Positions 1-8,664 of a stretch of 41,102 bases of DNA are shown in pieces. The DNA is from Opitutales bacterium (GTDB lineage: Bacteria > Verrucomicrobiota > Verrucomicrobiia > Opitutales > Seribacteraceae): assembly GCA_028042835.1 (NCBI GenBank), contig JAOFOL010000018.1:1-41102 (forward strand), in the 5' to 3' direction. The number at the start of each line of letters is the position of its first letter. Position 1 is the stretch's first letter. Under the pieces are notes generated by a model. That model was given only the letters and a program-made list of their open reading frames with translations, was not told where the DNA came from and did no database searches. The position numbers were made by a program, and so were the translations under genes.

Positions 1-1880
1 GACCTCATGTACCTGCGGCCACGGTTGGGCAGGAAGCCTCTGCGATCAGGCAAGCTCGAGCCGATCGGATGGATGAGATTATGCAGACAGTTGGTGCCTC
101 TATGCTTGGAGTTACCATGAGTTGTGCCCGTTGCCATAACCATAAATTTGACCCCATTTCGATTCAGGATTACTACTCTATGACGGCGGTGTTTCAGGAC
201 ATTGAATTTGGTAGCCGTTTTCCTGAGTTTTCTCGAACTCATCCCAGAAAAACAAAGGCTAATAAGATTTGGCGTGGAGTTGCTGAAAATCGGAATAAAA
301 TAAGAAATAAAACCTCTGCTTGGGAAGAAGATTGGGGGGGATACAAGGAAATACATTGGAAACCGATCGAAGCGGTTGGATTACGGCTGAACTTTTGGTC
401 CGGATATGTTGGTTTGGATGAAGTTGAGATTTTTGGTTTACCCTCCGAGAATTTTAATCTGGCCCGGGCAACCAACGGAACAAAAGTAAGAACTGACTTG
501 GCATTTGCCCAACAGCGTGACCGTTTTCCAGTTTTAAGGGTGATTGACGGGAAGTATGGTACCCAGCGCTGGCAGGCCAGTTTTAACAAGCAGAAAAAAC
601 AGAATCCATGGCTGGAATTTACTTTCCAAAAGCCGGTGAAGGTGGGGCGTTTACGAATGAGTTCGAATCGGGAGTATTACTATGAAACTGATTACCTTGA
701 GCAGAAAAATAAGTTTAATTTCGACAAATTTTTGGTGAATGTGAAATTGGTCGATGGAACTTGGAAAGAGATTGCGTCTATTCAAGAAATCAGGGATTTC
801 AACAATCGTGAAAAATCGGTTGGAGATGCAGTTAGTGAGATTAATCACCTTGCTTACAAGCTTTCTGAAGAAGGGCCCCGCCCAAGCTTTGTGGGTAGTT
901 TTATCGAGCCTAAAATAACCCGTGTTTTACACCGGGGAAGCCCTGAGAATCCAAGGGATATCGTCCCACCGGCAGCACCCAAAATCCTTTCCGGTGAATT
1001 GGAAGTTGATAATGCAGCCAGCGGACGGGCAAGGCGGGCGGAATTTGCGGAGTGGATGGTGAATGAAAATAATCCACTCACTGCCCGGGTTATGGCAAAC
1101 CGTATTTGGCAGCATGTATTTGGTGCGGGCTTAGTTGTGACAGGTGGAGATTTTGGTCGTGCGGGAGCTCTCCCGAGTCATCCGGAACTACTTGACTGGA
1201 TAGCCGCTGAATTTTCCAATCCATCTCGTCCTGAGGGTACACCTTGGTCGATGAAGGAATTGATCCGGTTATTTGTTACTTCCGATACATTTAAAAGATC
1301 GAATCAACCCTCCGATGTAGGATTGGAAAAAGATGCGACCGGTTCTTTACTTTGGCGATTTCCACCAAGAAGGGTGGAAGCCGAGGTGATCCGGGATGGT
1401 ATCCTTCTGGCTTCCGGAAAGTTAAACCGGGAAATGGGAGGCAGAAGTTATCGTATACATAATGTTAAAAAGACCTATGCCCAATGGGAGGTGATCAATA
1501 ATTTTGGACCGGAAACTTGGCGTAGAATGATCTACCAGGAAAGAATGCGCCGGGTGGACGATCAAATATTTACTGCTTTTGATTTTCCGGACTGTGGTCA
1601 AGTGCGTTCTAAAAGGCCGGTCTCCACAACTCCCTTGCAGGCCCTTAATTTAATGAATAGTGACTTTGTGGTCGATCAGGCAATACATCTTGCAAAGCGG
1701 GCTCAAGATGAGTCAAAAGGAAATCTCAAAACCTCGGTCATTCGTGCGTTTGAGTTAATTTTTTCACGCAAGCCGAGGAAAGAGGAATTAAATGCCTCTC
1801 TGGAGATTGCGAAAGATCGCGGGCTTGAGATTGTTTGCCGGGCCTTAATCAATTCCAACGAGTTTGCCTTTTTACCCTAA
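1..1880 (+). CDS. PSCyt2/PSD1 (DUF1549/DUF1553) protein, 5' partial
   Basis: The reading frame is open from base 3 with no stop, so the gene begins left of the window; the first ATG at 69 is internal. The residues just before it resemble the family's conserved approach to the CARCH motif at about codons 41-45, followed by KFDPIS, typical of the PSCyt2 (DUF1549) domain. A middle stretch (about codons 118-250; VIDGKYG, WLEFTF) looks like an F5/8 type C (discoidin) carbohydrate-binding fold. The C-terminal PSD1 (DUF1553) domain shows MANRIWQHVFG, SHPELLDW and RPVSTTPLQALNLMN. Members are exported PVC proteins with a haem-like CxxCH motif; their biochemical role is not established. It is followed after 12 bases by its usual DUF1501 partner. 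The visible part is 625 residues. The family assignment is firm; the function is inferred only as polymer-degradation associated. Confidence 0.9.
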   Translation, partial: PHVPAATVGQEASAIRQARADRMDEIMQTVGASMLGVTMSCARCHNHKFDPISIQDYYSMTAVFQDIEFGSRFPEFSRTHPRKTKANKIWRGVAENRNKIRNKTSAWEEDWGGYKEIHWKPIEAVGLRLNFWSGYVGLDEVEIFGLPSENFNLARATNGTKVRTDLAFAQQRDRFPVLRVIDGKYGTQRWQASFNKQKKQNPWLEFTFQKPVKVGRLRMSSNREYYYETDYLEQKNKFNFDKFLVNVKLVDGTWKEIASIQEIRDFNNREKSVGDAVSEINHLAYKLSEEGPRPSFVGSFIEPKITRVLHRGSPENPRDIVPPAAPKILSGELEVDNAASGRARRAEFAEWMVNENNPLTARVMANRIWQHVFGAGLVVTGGDFGRAGALPSHPELLDWIAAEFSNPSRPEGTPWSMKELIRLFVTSDTFKRSNQPSDVGLEKDATGSLLWRFPPRRVEAEVIRDGILLASGKLNREMGGRSYRIHNVKKTYAQWEVINNFGPETWRRMIYQERMRRVDDQIFTAFDFPDCGQVRSKRPVSTTPLQALNLMNSDFVVDQAIHLAKRAQDESKGNLKTSVIRAFELIFSRKPRKEELNASLEIAKDRGLEIVCRALINSNEFAFLP

Positions 1881-1892
1881 GGTTTTTTTAGA

Positions 1893-3401
1893 ATGAATAA
1901 TCACGAAGAAAAAATTTCCTCGATCGGACGGTCTTTATTAAATCGGCGTGGCTTTATGAAGAACGCCGGATTTTCAACCGGTGCTCTAGGGCTTGCCCAG
2001 TTGTTGAGTAAAGACGGACTTTTTGGTTCCGATGATCCCACCAGTTTTACCGGAAAATCACCCATCCGTCCAAACTTGGATCCTGACAACCCATACACTC
2101 CGCGTAATCCTCATTTTGAAACTGAAGCTAAGCAGGTCTTAATTATATTTTGTCCAGGTGCAGTCAGTCATGTGGATACCTTTGACTATAAGCCTGACCT
2201 TACCAAGTACCATGGACAAAAACCTCCCGGTATGCCGGCGGTTACCTTTGAAGGGCCTTCGGGTAATATCGCCAAACCCTTTTGGGACTTTAAACCACGG
2301 GGAAAGTCGGGAAAAATGGTTTCTGAGCTTGTACCTCATTTGGGTGCCCTAGCTGATGATTTCTGCTTCGTTCACTCTCTTCATACCCAGACAAGTGCCC
2401 ATCCACAGGGGGAGAACTTTCTTAATACTGGATTTACAATGGAAGGATTCCCTTCTTTTGGTTCATGGGCAACTTATGCTCTTGGTTCAGAGAATGAGGA
2501 ACTTCCTGCTTTTGTGGCGATCAACGATCCACGCGGCCCGGCCCGGTCCGGCAAAAATAATTTTGGAAACGGCTTTTTGCCAGCTGCTTTTCAGGGAACT
2601 GATTTTAATGCCAAGAATCCCCCTGCTAACCTAGCCCGTCCGGCATCCTACACCAGTGCGGATGATCGCTCCACTGTGAGCCTGCTTCAACGGTTGAACG
2701 GTTTTCACTTGGAGAAGTATCCCGGAGATGCTGATCTTGCTGCCCGTATTGCCAGTTATGAGCTGGCTGGGAAAATGCAGACCTCTATACCCGATGTGAT
2801 GGATATTTCAAAAGAGCCGGCATCGATTAAAAAAGAGTACGGATTGGAAAGTGGAACTGATCTAAAAAAAGAATATGCCAAGAATTGTATATTAGCCCGT
2901 CGCTTGCTTGAAAAAGGAGTGCGTGTGGTTCAACTTTTCAATGGAAGCGATCCATCCGGAGGGAATGGGATAACCAACTGGGACTCTCATAGTAACATTG
3001 ATAAGACCCATGCGATGCAGGCGGAGATCATGGATCAGCCCACCGCAGCTCTTATCAGCGATATGAAGCGCCGGGGACTTTTAAAAAATACTTTGGTTGT
3101 CTGGTGCACCGAGTTTGGCCGGATGCCTTTCCTGCAGGGGAATGGGACGGGCCGAGATCATAATCCGGATGCATTTACCTGTTTCTTTGCCGGTGCAGGG
3201 GTAAAGAAGGGATACAGTTATGGGGAGAGTGACAATTTTGGTTTCAAGAGCGTAAAGGGAAAGTCGAGCGTGTACGACTTTAACGCAACGATTCTACATT
3301 TGATGGGATTGGATCATGAGCGACTTTCTTATTATCATAATGGACTTGAAAGAAGGCTGACCAATGTCCACGGACATGTGATCAAACAGGTGCTTGCGTG
3401 A
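1893..3401 (+). CDS. DUF1501 protein with Tat signal
   Basis: A 502-residue protein of the DUF1501 family, related to the alkaline phosphatase/sulfatase superfamily fold. The N-terminus carries a twin-arginine motif (NRRGFM, Arg18-Arg19) followed by a short hydrophobic stretch, so export in a folded state by the Tat system is expected. Family blocks are visible: HVDTFDYKP near residue 92, SAHPQGENF, EFGRMPF, GRDHNPDAF near residue 420, and a terminal NVHGHVI. It lies 12 bases behind a PSCyt2/PSD1 gene, an arrangement repeated at 20154-25267, so the two products probably act together outside the cytoplasm. The enzymatic activity of DUF1501 proteins is not known; sulfatase-like hydrolysis is only an inference from the fold. 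Confidence 0.92.
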   Translation: MNNHEEKISSIGRSLLNRRGFMKNAGFSTGALGLAQLLSKDGLFGSDDPTSFTGKSPIRPNLDPDNPYTPRNPHFETEAKQVLIIFCPGAVSHVDTFDYKPDLTKYHGQKPPGMPAVTFEGPSGNIAKPFWDFKPRGKSGKMVSELVPHLGALADDFCFVHSLHTQTSAHPQGENFLNTGFTMEGFPSFGSWATYALGSENEELPAFVAINDPRGPARSGKNNFGNGFLPAAFQGTDFNAKNPPANLARPASYTSADDRSTVSLLQRLNGFHLEKYPGDADLAARIASYELAGKMQTSIPDVMDISKEPASIKKEYGLESGTDLKKEYAKNCILARRLLEKGVRVVQLFNGSDPSGGNGITNWDSHSNIDKTHAMQAEIMDQPTAALISDMKRRGLLKNTLVVWCTEFGRMPFLQGNGTGRDHNPDAFTCFFAGAGVKKGYSYGESDNFGFKSVKGKSSVYDFNATILHLMGLDHERLSYYHNGLERRLTNVHGHVIKQVLA

Positions 3402-3659
3402 TCGCATAATTGGTTTATCATATTGAAAAATTTCAAATGTAACACTTATTTTGAGTTTTTTTTATATTCTTTTTATCAGAAACAAGTGGTGGCAGCACAG
3501 TTGTAGTTTCTGCTCTTTTAAGATAGAGGTTTAATAAAGTAGTCCATTACAAACCGATTATCAGGCAATAAACTTTTTTTATTTGCCAAGTTACATCATA
3601 TTTATGACTGATGTTTTAAGACCGACTTTCTTGAGATTTTAATAAGCCAACCAAAAATA
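3402..3659. other. AT-rich intergenic region before the HDOD gene
   Basis: 258 bases without a credible gene. The stretch is rich in A and T runs. The only structure I can see is the hairpin listed separately at 3478-3511. No clear -35/-10 pair or ribosome binding site could be chosen with confidence. Confidence 0.5.
3478..3518 (+). terminator. possible hairpin with T-rich tail
   Basis: AGAAAC at 3478-3483 can pair with GTTTCT at 3506-3511, and an inner ACAA/TTGT and GTG/CAC can extend the stem with a small bulge. A short CTTTT tract follows at 3514-3518. It lies about 75 bases after the DUF1501 stop codon, so it could end that transcript. The T tract is short and the stem imperfect, so this is a tentative call. 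Confidence 0.3.
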
Positions 3660-4547
3660 ATGATAGAAGAATTAACTTATGAAAAAGTAATTGATTCTCT
3701 CAAAGAGAAGCTTCCCAGCTTACCTCAAATACTTGAGGAACTTGTGAACAAGCTTTCAGATCCAAATTCCAATGTAGACAGTATTGAGGAATTAGTTGAG
3801 ATCGATCAGGCAATTACCGCCGAAATTCTTAAAGTTTCTAACAAAGTTGAGTTCATAGAACCCGATGAGCCAAGGATTGTGACTATTCATGATGCGTTGC
3901 AAAAAATTGGCTTTGAGAATGCAAAAAGAATTGCTTTGAATGTGACGGTCCTAAAGTTAATGAAAATTACGAAATTTCCGGTAAACTTCTGCTGTGAGCA
4001 ACTTTGGCAGCATAGTCTTGGAGTGGCGGTTGCTTCATCAGAGCTAGCAGAGTTGATTAGTTTTGAGAATCCGGACCAGGCATACACTTGCGGTTTAGTC
4101 CATGACATTGGAAAATTAATAAAGATAAAATATAGTTACAGAACATTCGCTAAAGAGATAGCTTCTGCCCACCGAAAAAAAATTGATCTTCATGATGTTG
4201 AAAAGTTAAGAAGTTTATTGAGGCATGATGAAATGGGCTACCTAATGATGAAATTTTGGAAAATGCCCCTTGATCTGGCCCTTACAGTAAGGTGGCATCA
4301 TACAGAAGATAGAGGAATAAGAGAGGGAATAGAATCCCCTGAATTACACCAGCTTATTGATATCGTTTATTTTGCAAATTTGATAATTAACAAACTTCAA
4401 ATCGGATATAGTGGGCATCTAATTACTAAGGCTCCAAGTGAAAAATTTCTTAGATCATTTGGTTTGGATAAGGATGGTTTAGAAATTCTTGAAAACAACA
4501 TTCGTGAGAAATATGAACAAAGTTGTCCTTCTCTTCTACTGTTGTAG
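3660..4547 (+). CDS. HDOD domain signalling protein
   Basis: A 295-residue protein matching the HDOD domain (PF08668), an HD-related output domain found in bacterial signalling and stress regulation. The N-terminal half has the characteristic LPSLPQILEEL opening and a following DQAITAEILKVSN block. The HD-like part shows WQHSLGVA, GLVHDIGK near residue 148 and a later WHH. No receiver, GGDEF, EAL or membrane segment is attached, so it is a stand-alone form of about normal length. Many HDOD proteins lack catalytic activity and work through protein contacts; whether this one hydrolyses a nucleotide cannot be judged. It is separated from both neighbours by more than 100 bases and is probably transcribed alone. 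The ATG at 3660 has no clear Shine-Dalgarno sequence. Confidence 0.85.
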   Translation: MIEELTYEKVIDSLKEKLPSLPQILEELVNKLSDPNSNVDSIEELVEIDQAITAEILKVSNKVEFIEPDEPRIVTIHDALQKIGFENAKRIALNVTVLKLMKITKFPVNFCCEQLWQHSLGVAVASSELAELISFENPDQAYTCGLVHDIGKLIKIKYSYRTFAKEIASAHRKKIDLHDVEKLRSLLRHDEMGYLMMKFWKMPLDLALTVRWHHTEDRGIREGIESPELHQLIDIVYFANLIINKLQIGYSGHLITKAPSEKFLRSFGLDKDGLEILENNIREKYEQSCPSLLLL

Positions 4548-4670
4548 GGGAAATTTGACTGGGAAAAAATTTAGAAGAACTTACTGACTGATCACCTAGA
4601 GTTTTCTGTTCTTTATGAAATTAGAAAACATCACCTTGATCTTAGCGGAAGAGGCTTTTCTATTAGTTAA

Positions 4671-6281
4671 ATGAAAAATTCTTTATCTTTTATATATTTA
4701 ATCTTCTTTATTAGCGGGGTATTGGCAAAAAAGCCCCATATCCTTTTTATTGCAATTGATGACTTGAGACCGGAGCTTGGATGTTACGGGTCTCCGATTG
4801 CCAAGTCGCCCAACTTGGACAAGTTGGCGAGGGAGGGCCGGCGGTTTGACCAGGCTTACTGCCAGCAGTCGATTTGTAGTCCGTCCCGTGCGAGCCTGAT
4901 GACAGGTGCCCGACCCGATGAAATCGGGGTCATTGAAAACACTGCTTATTTTCGGGACCTGAATCCGAACATCGTAACTTTGCCGCAGCATTTTATAAAA
5001 AATGGATACGAAGCGGTGTATTGCGGAAAAATTTATCACGGTCGAATGACAGACGATGAATATTCCTGGAGCCGGAAACCGGCCCATAATCAATGTCCAG
5101 TCAAAATGAAATGGTTACCGGGTGGATATGCCTTGTCTGAAAATCAGGAACTTTGGGCCAGGAACAAGGAAAAGATGCTCGCAAAGTATGGCAAAGAAGG
5201 CTCGGGCGGTTTGATTCATGGTCCGGCCTATGAGTCCGCCGATGTTCCTGATCATGCCTACTCGGATGGATACAGTACCAGACTGGCAATCTCCACCCTG
5301 AAGGATCATAGGAAGAAAAAACCGGACCAGCCCCTTTTTCTTGCCCTTGGTTTTAAAAAACCGCATCTGGATTTTGTAGCTCCTAAAAAATACTGGGATA
5401 TGTATGACCGTAAGAATATTCAATTGGCAAAACAAACAGAAGAGCCACTTGGTGGTGCAACGACCGGGTTACATGCCTCGTTTGAGCTGCGGACCCGTCA
5501 TGGAATTCCTAAGAAAGGTCCTATCGGCCCGGAGTTAGCTAAAACTCTCCTTCATGGATACTATGCATGTGTTAGTTATGTTGATGCCCAAATTGGATTG
5601 ATGCTGGATGCGTTGGAAGAGGAGGGAATCCGGGAAAACACTATTATTGTGGTCTGGGGAGATCATGGTTGGCACTTGGGGGAAATGGGAATTTGGGGAA
5701 AGGCTACGAATTATGAAATTGCCACCCGGGTACCTCTAATTTTTTGGACTCCGGAAATGAAGCAGAGAGGAAAGGGGACTGATGCATTAGTAGAATTGGT
5801 GGATCTGTATCCAACTCTTTGCGAACTGGCGGGCTTGTCCAAGCCGATGCATCTGGCAGGCGAGAGCCTGCTCCCATTGTTGGAAAACCCGGATGCAAAA
5901 GGGAAGCAATATGCGGTGAGCCAATTTCCTAACCCGGCATTACGGGAGTGGGCAGCTAATCCACTTTCTTTGGGAATGAGGAAGACCTTTTTTGGGCCTT
6001 TGATTGAGGAAGTGGAAAATCGAATTAAGAAACAGCAGGGAAAACGCTGGAATCGGGATCTTTTTGAAAATCATTTAATGGGCTACACTTTACGATCTGA
6101 TCGTTATCGATTGGTTGCCTGGTTGGACTACCGAGACGTGAATTCGGAGCCATTATTCCTGGAATTATATGACCACAAAAAAGACCCACAGGAAACTCGG
6201 AACCTGGCTGGAGAATTTCCCGCTAAGGTGAAGGAATTATTGAAAAAATTAAGAATGAGTGGAATTGGAAAAAGGGGATGA
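4671..6281 (+). CDS. sulfatase, iduronate-2-sulfatase-like
   Basis: A 536-residue type I (formylglycine-dependent) sulfatase. A Sec signal peptide covers about residues 1-19 (hydrophobic core ending GVLA). Metal ligands of the family are visible as IAIDDLRPELGCYG (Asp30-Asp31), and the activation motif CSPSR lies at residues 69-73 with Cys69 as the expected formylglycine. GDHGWHLGEMGIWGK near residue 329 is the second metal/active-site block. The IDDLRPELGCYG opening and KKPHLDFVAPKKYWDMY are typical of the iduronate-2-sulfatase-like group, acting on sulfated uronic acids or related sugars. The stop codon overlaps the next sulfatase start (ATGA), implying translational coupling. The exact substrate cannot be read from the sequence. 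Activation needs an FGE or anaerobic maturase, not seen complete in this window. Confidence 0.93.
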   Translation: MKNSLSFIYLIFFISGVLAKKPHILFIAIDDLRPELGCYGSPIAKSPNLDKLAREGRRFDQAYCQQSICSPSRASLMTGARPDEIGVIENTAYFRDLNPNIVTLPQHFIKNGYEAVYCGKIYHGRMTDDEYSWSRKPAHNQCPVKMKWLPGGYALSENQELWARNKEKMLAKYGKEGSGGLIHGPAYESADVPDHAYSDGYSTRLAISTLKDHRKKKPDQPLFLALGFKKPHLDFVAPKKYWDMYDRKNIQLAKQTEEPLGGATTGLHASFELRTRHGIPKKGPIGPELAKTLLHGYYACVSYVDAQIGLMLDALEEEGIRENTIIVVWGDHGWHLGEMGIWGKATNYEIATRVPLIFWTPEMKQRGKGTDALVELVDLYPTLCELAGLSKPMHLAGESLLPLLENPDAKGKQYAVSQFPNPALREWAANPLSLGMRKTFFGPLIEEVENRIKKQQGKRWNRDLFENHLMGYTLRSDRYRLVAWLDYRDVNSEPLFLELYDHKKDPQETRNLAGEFPAKVKELLKKLRMSGIGKRG

Positions 6282-7786
6282 AGAAAGCACAGTCATCAAT
6301 GCTAATTCTTCTTTTATGGGGATTGCTTTTTTCTCACGGGGCGGACCAGCCTAATATCGTATTGATTCTTGCCGATGATATGGGCTATTCAGATTTGGGG
6401 TGCTACGGTGGGGAGATAAAAACACCTAATCTGGATCGTTTGGCTAAGAATGGAATTCGATATACTCAGGCTTATAATACTTCGAAGTGCTGGACTACCC
6501 GTATCAGTCTGCTGACCGGGTTGTATCATCATCGGAGTGATCGGGACTTTACGAACACCGCCCTGATCGGGGAAATCCTAAAACCTGCTGGGTACCGAAC
6601 TTGGTGGTCGGGTAAGCATCATGCCGGTTTTAATCCATACGATCGTGGGTTCGATCATTTTTCCGGATTTCTTGGGGGTGCAATCAATTTTTGGAATCCT
6701 GGTGATCAGGCAAGAAAAGGAGAAAAAGAACCGGGGTGGCGAGCCGTTTATACATGGGCCTTTGATGATCAACTGATAAAACCTTACACTCCGTCGAAGG
6801 ATTTTTTCGCCACCGATGCGATTACAGACTGGAGCTTTGGCTGGTTGAATGAAAAAGAAAAAGCTAGTGATCCTTTTTTTCTTCTCCTTTCTTATAATGC
6901 ACCCCACTGGCCATTGCATGCCCACCCCGAGGATATTGCTAAATATGATGGGATTTATGAACAGGGATATGAATTTATTCGTAAGGCTCGTTATGGAAGA
7001 CAGTTAAAAATGGGTTTATTTGATCGGGAGGTTGCTCCTCTCAGTAATCCAGAACACGAGGAATGGAAATATTTATCAGATCAGGAAAAAGAAGAGGAGG
7101 CCTTACGGATGGAGATTCATGCTGCGATGGTCGACCGGATGGATCAGAATATTGGCCGACTCCTACAAAAGTTGGAGGAACTTAGAAAGTTGGAAAACAC
7201 CCTAATTATTTTTCTTGTGGACAATGGAGCAAGTCATGAGAGACCGAGAAAAAAAGCTTGGGATCCTGAAGCAGAGTGGGGTAGCGTTGGTTCTTTTGAA
7301 GCGATTGGACAATCCTGGGCAAATGCAATTAACAGTCCTTTCAAGAAGTGGAAGGTGCAGGGTATGGAGGGAGGAATCTGTACTCCCATGATTGTGCATT
7401 GGCCGAAAGGGATCACATTGCCTGTGAATGCAATTTCACGCGAACCCTGCCACCTGATTGATTTTGTGCCGACTTTTATGGAATTAGCAGGGGATGAGGC
7501 AAAATATCCGAGTGAACTTCCAGGATTGGATGGAATTTCAATAGTCCCCACTTTTTCTGGGAAGAAATTAATCCGTACAAACCCACTGTTTTTTCAATAC
7601 GGGAGTTGGCAAGCAATTCGGGAGAATCAATGGAAATTAGTGCAGCGAAAACAAGAACCTTGGCAGTTATACGATCTAGACCAAGATCGGACCGAAACTC
7701 GTGACCTTGCTGGTGAATTTTCCGAACGAGTTAAGAACATGAAGAAGTCATGGGATGGTTGGGCGAGCGAAGTCGGTTTCAAATAA
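6278..7786 (+). CDS. arylsulfatase-like protein with atypical CWTTR motif
   Basis: A 502-residue arylsulfatase A-type protein overlapping the upstream sulfatase by four bases. A short signal peptide (about residues 1-21) precedes NIVLILADDMGYSDLGCYGG, with metal-binding Asp33-Asp34. At the activation site the sequence is NTSKCWTTRISLLTG: Cys71 and Arg75 are kept, but the usual Pro (or Ala) at the third motif position is Thr73. A later DNGASHE near residue 314 and PFKKWKVQGMEGG are family blocks. If Cys71 is converted to formylglycine the enzyme should be active; if Thr73 blocks the maturase it may be a poor or inactive sulfatase. The codons around the motif are clean, so this is not an obvious sequencing fault. 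The substrate is probably a sulfated carbohydrate, by association with the coupled gene. Confidence 0.9.
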   Translation: MKKAQSSMLILLLWGLLFSHGADQPNIVLILADDMGYSDLGCYGGEIKTPNLDRLAKNGIRYTQAYNTSKCWTTRISLLTGLYHHRSDRDFTNTALIGEILKPAGYRTWWSGKHHAGFNPYDRGFDHFSGFLGGAINFWNPGDQARKGEKEPGWRAVYTWAFDDQLIKPYTPSKDFFATDAITDWSFGWLNEKEKASDPFFLLLSYNAPHWPLHAHPEDIAKYDGIYEQGYEFIRKARYGRQLKMGLFDREVAPLSNPEHEEWKYLSDQEKEEEALRMEIHAAMVDRMDQNIGRLLQKLEELRKLENTLIIFLVDNGASHERPRKKAWDPEAEWGSVGSFEAIGQSWANAINSPFKKWKVQGMEGGICTPMIVHWPKGITLPVNAISREPCHLIDFVPTFMELAGDEAKYPSELPGLDGISIVPTFSGKKLIRTNPLFFQYGSWQAIRENQWKLVQRKQEPWQLYDLDQDRTETRDLAGEFSERVKNMKKSWDGWASEVGFK

Positions 7787-7914
7787 TGGAATGGGGAGAA
7801 CCTGAATGATTTTTTTGCGTAGTATATGGCATTTGAAAAAACTTTACTCAAGTTTGAGGAAAGTGTTGTGAATTCGAATGTAATCACTCAATAGTGGAAA
7901 AATAACCAGATTTT

Positions 7915-8664
7915 ATGATCCAGCGAATTTTTCTTTTTCTATCATTACTCTTACAGACCGCACAAATTTGTCATGGGGAGACCCAAGTTCCAACCCATTC
8001 AGACCTGAGGTATAGTGGTGACTATAAACGAAGCCAATTGGACTTATGGTTGGCTGAATCAAAAAAGCCGACCCCTTTGGTAGTAAATTTTCATGGCGGC
8101 GGGTTTAGGGTTGGGGATAAAAGATCTTTTCAGAGAAATTCCATGTTGCAAAATAATTTAGCAAGAGGGATTTCCTTTGCCAGTGTGAATTATCCATACA
8201 TTGATCAGGTGGAAGGGGATCATCGGAAGTTACTCGAGCATTGTGCAGAATCGATCAAATTTATTAAGAAAAATGCGAGTAAGTATAATATTGATAAAAA
8301 CCAGATTTCAGTAATGGGAAACTCAGCCGGTGCTTTAATTACCTGCTTTCTTGGCCATGCTCAAGATCTGGGCATTCGCTCAATCTATCCAATTCAACAG
8401 CCCAAGGGTACACCTTTATTACTCCCTCATATTCGTGCAGACGGACCGCCGATCCTAGTTTATAATAGGGCTGGTTTTAATGATCAGATACATCATCCAA
8501 GATTTGCAATAATGCTTAAAAAAAGATGTGAAGAATTGGGACTTAAATGTCTCGCGTATGGGGTGGAGGGTTCAGGCTTACGCACTGTGCCCAAAGGAAA
8601 GGATGTGAATGATTTAGCGATGCAATTTTTCAAGAAGTCCTGGAAATCCAAAAAAAATGAATAA
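7915..8664 (+). CDS. secreted alpha/beta hydrolase (esterase-like)
   Basis: A 249-residue alpha/beta hydrolase of the carbohydrate esterase/HSL type. A signal peptide covers about residues 1-21. The oxyanion loop HGGGF lies at 60-64 and the nucleophile elbow GNSAG at 135-139 (Ser137). The region where a catalytic Asp would sit reads GFNDQIHHPRF. I cannot find a convincing catalytic His in the C-terminal part, which reads GVEGSGLRTVPKG where many relatives carry one. The protein is shorter than many relatives. Its end overlaps the start of the next gene by eight bases, so the two are likely co-translated. A role in removing ester groups from polysaccharides is inferred from the neighbouring sulfatases and lactonase. 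Confidence 0.8.
   Translation: MIQRIFLFLSLLLQTAQICHGETQVPTHSDLRYSGDYKRSQLDLWLAESKKPTPLVVNFHGGGFRVGDKRSFQRNSMLQNNLARGISFASVNYPYIDQVEGDHRKLLEHCAESIKFIKKNASKYNIDKNQISVMGNSAGALITCFLGHAQDLGIRSIYPIQQPKGTPLLLPHIRADGPPILVYNRAGFNDQIHHPRFAIMLKKRCEELGLKCLAYGVEGSGLRTVPKGKDVNDLAMQFFKKSWKSKKNE

Noticed and set aside
4698-5093. 131-codon open frame on the minus strand
   Set aside because: Covers the antisense of the CSPSR sulfatase active-site region; the sense strand is clearly coding.
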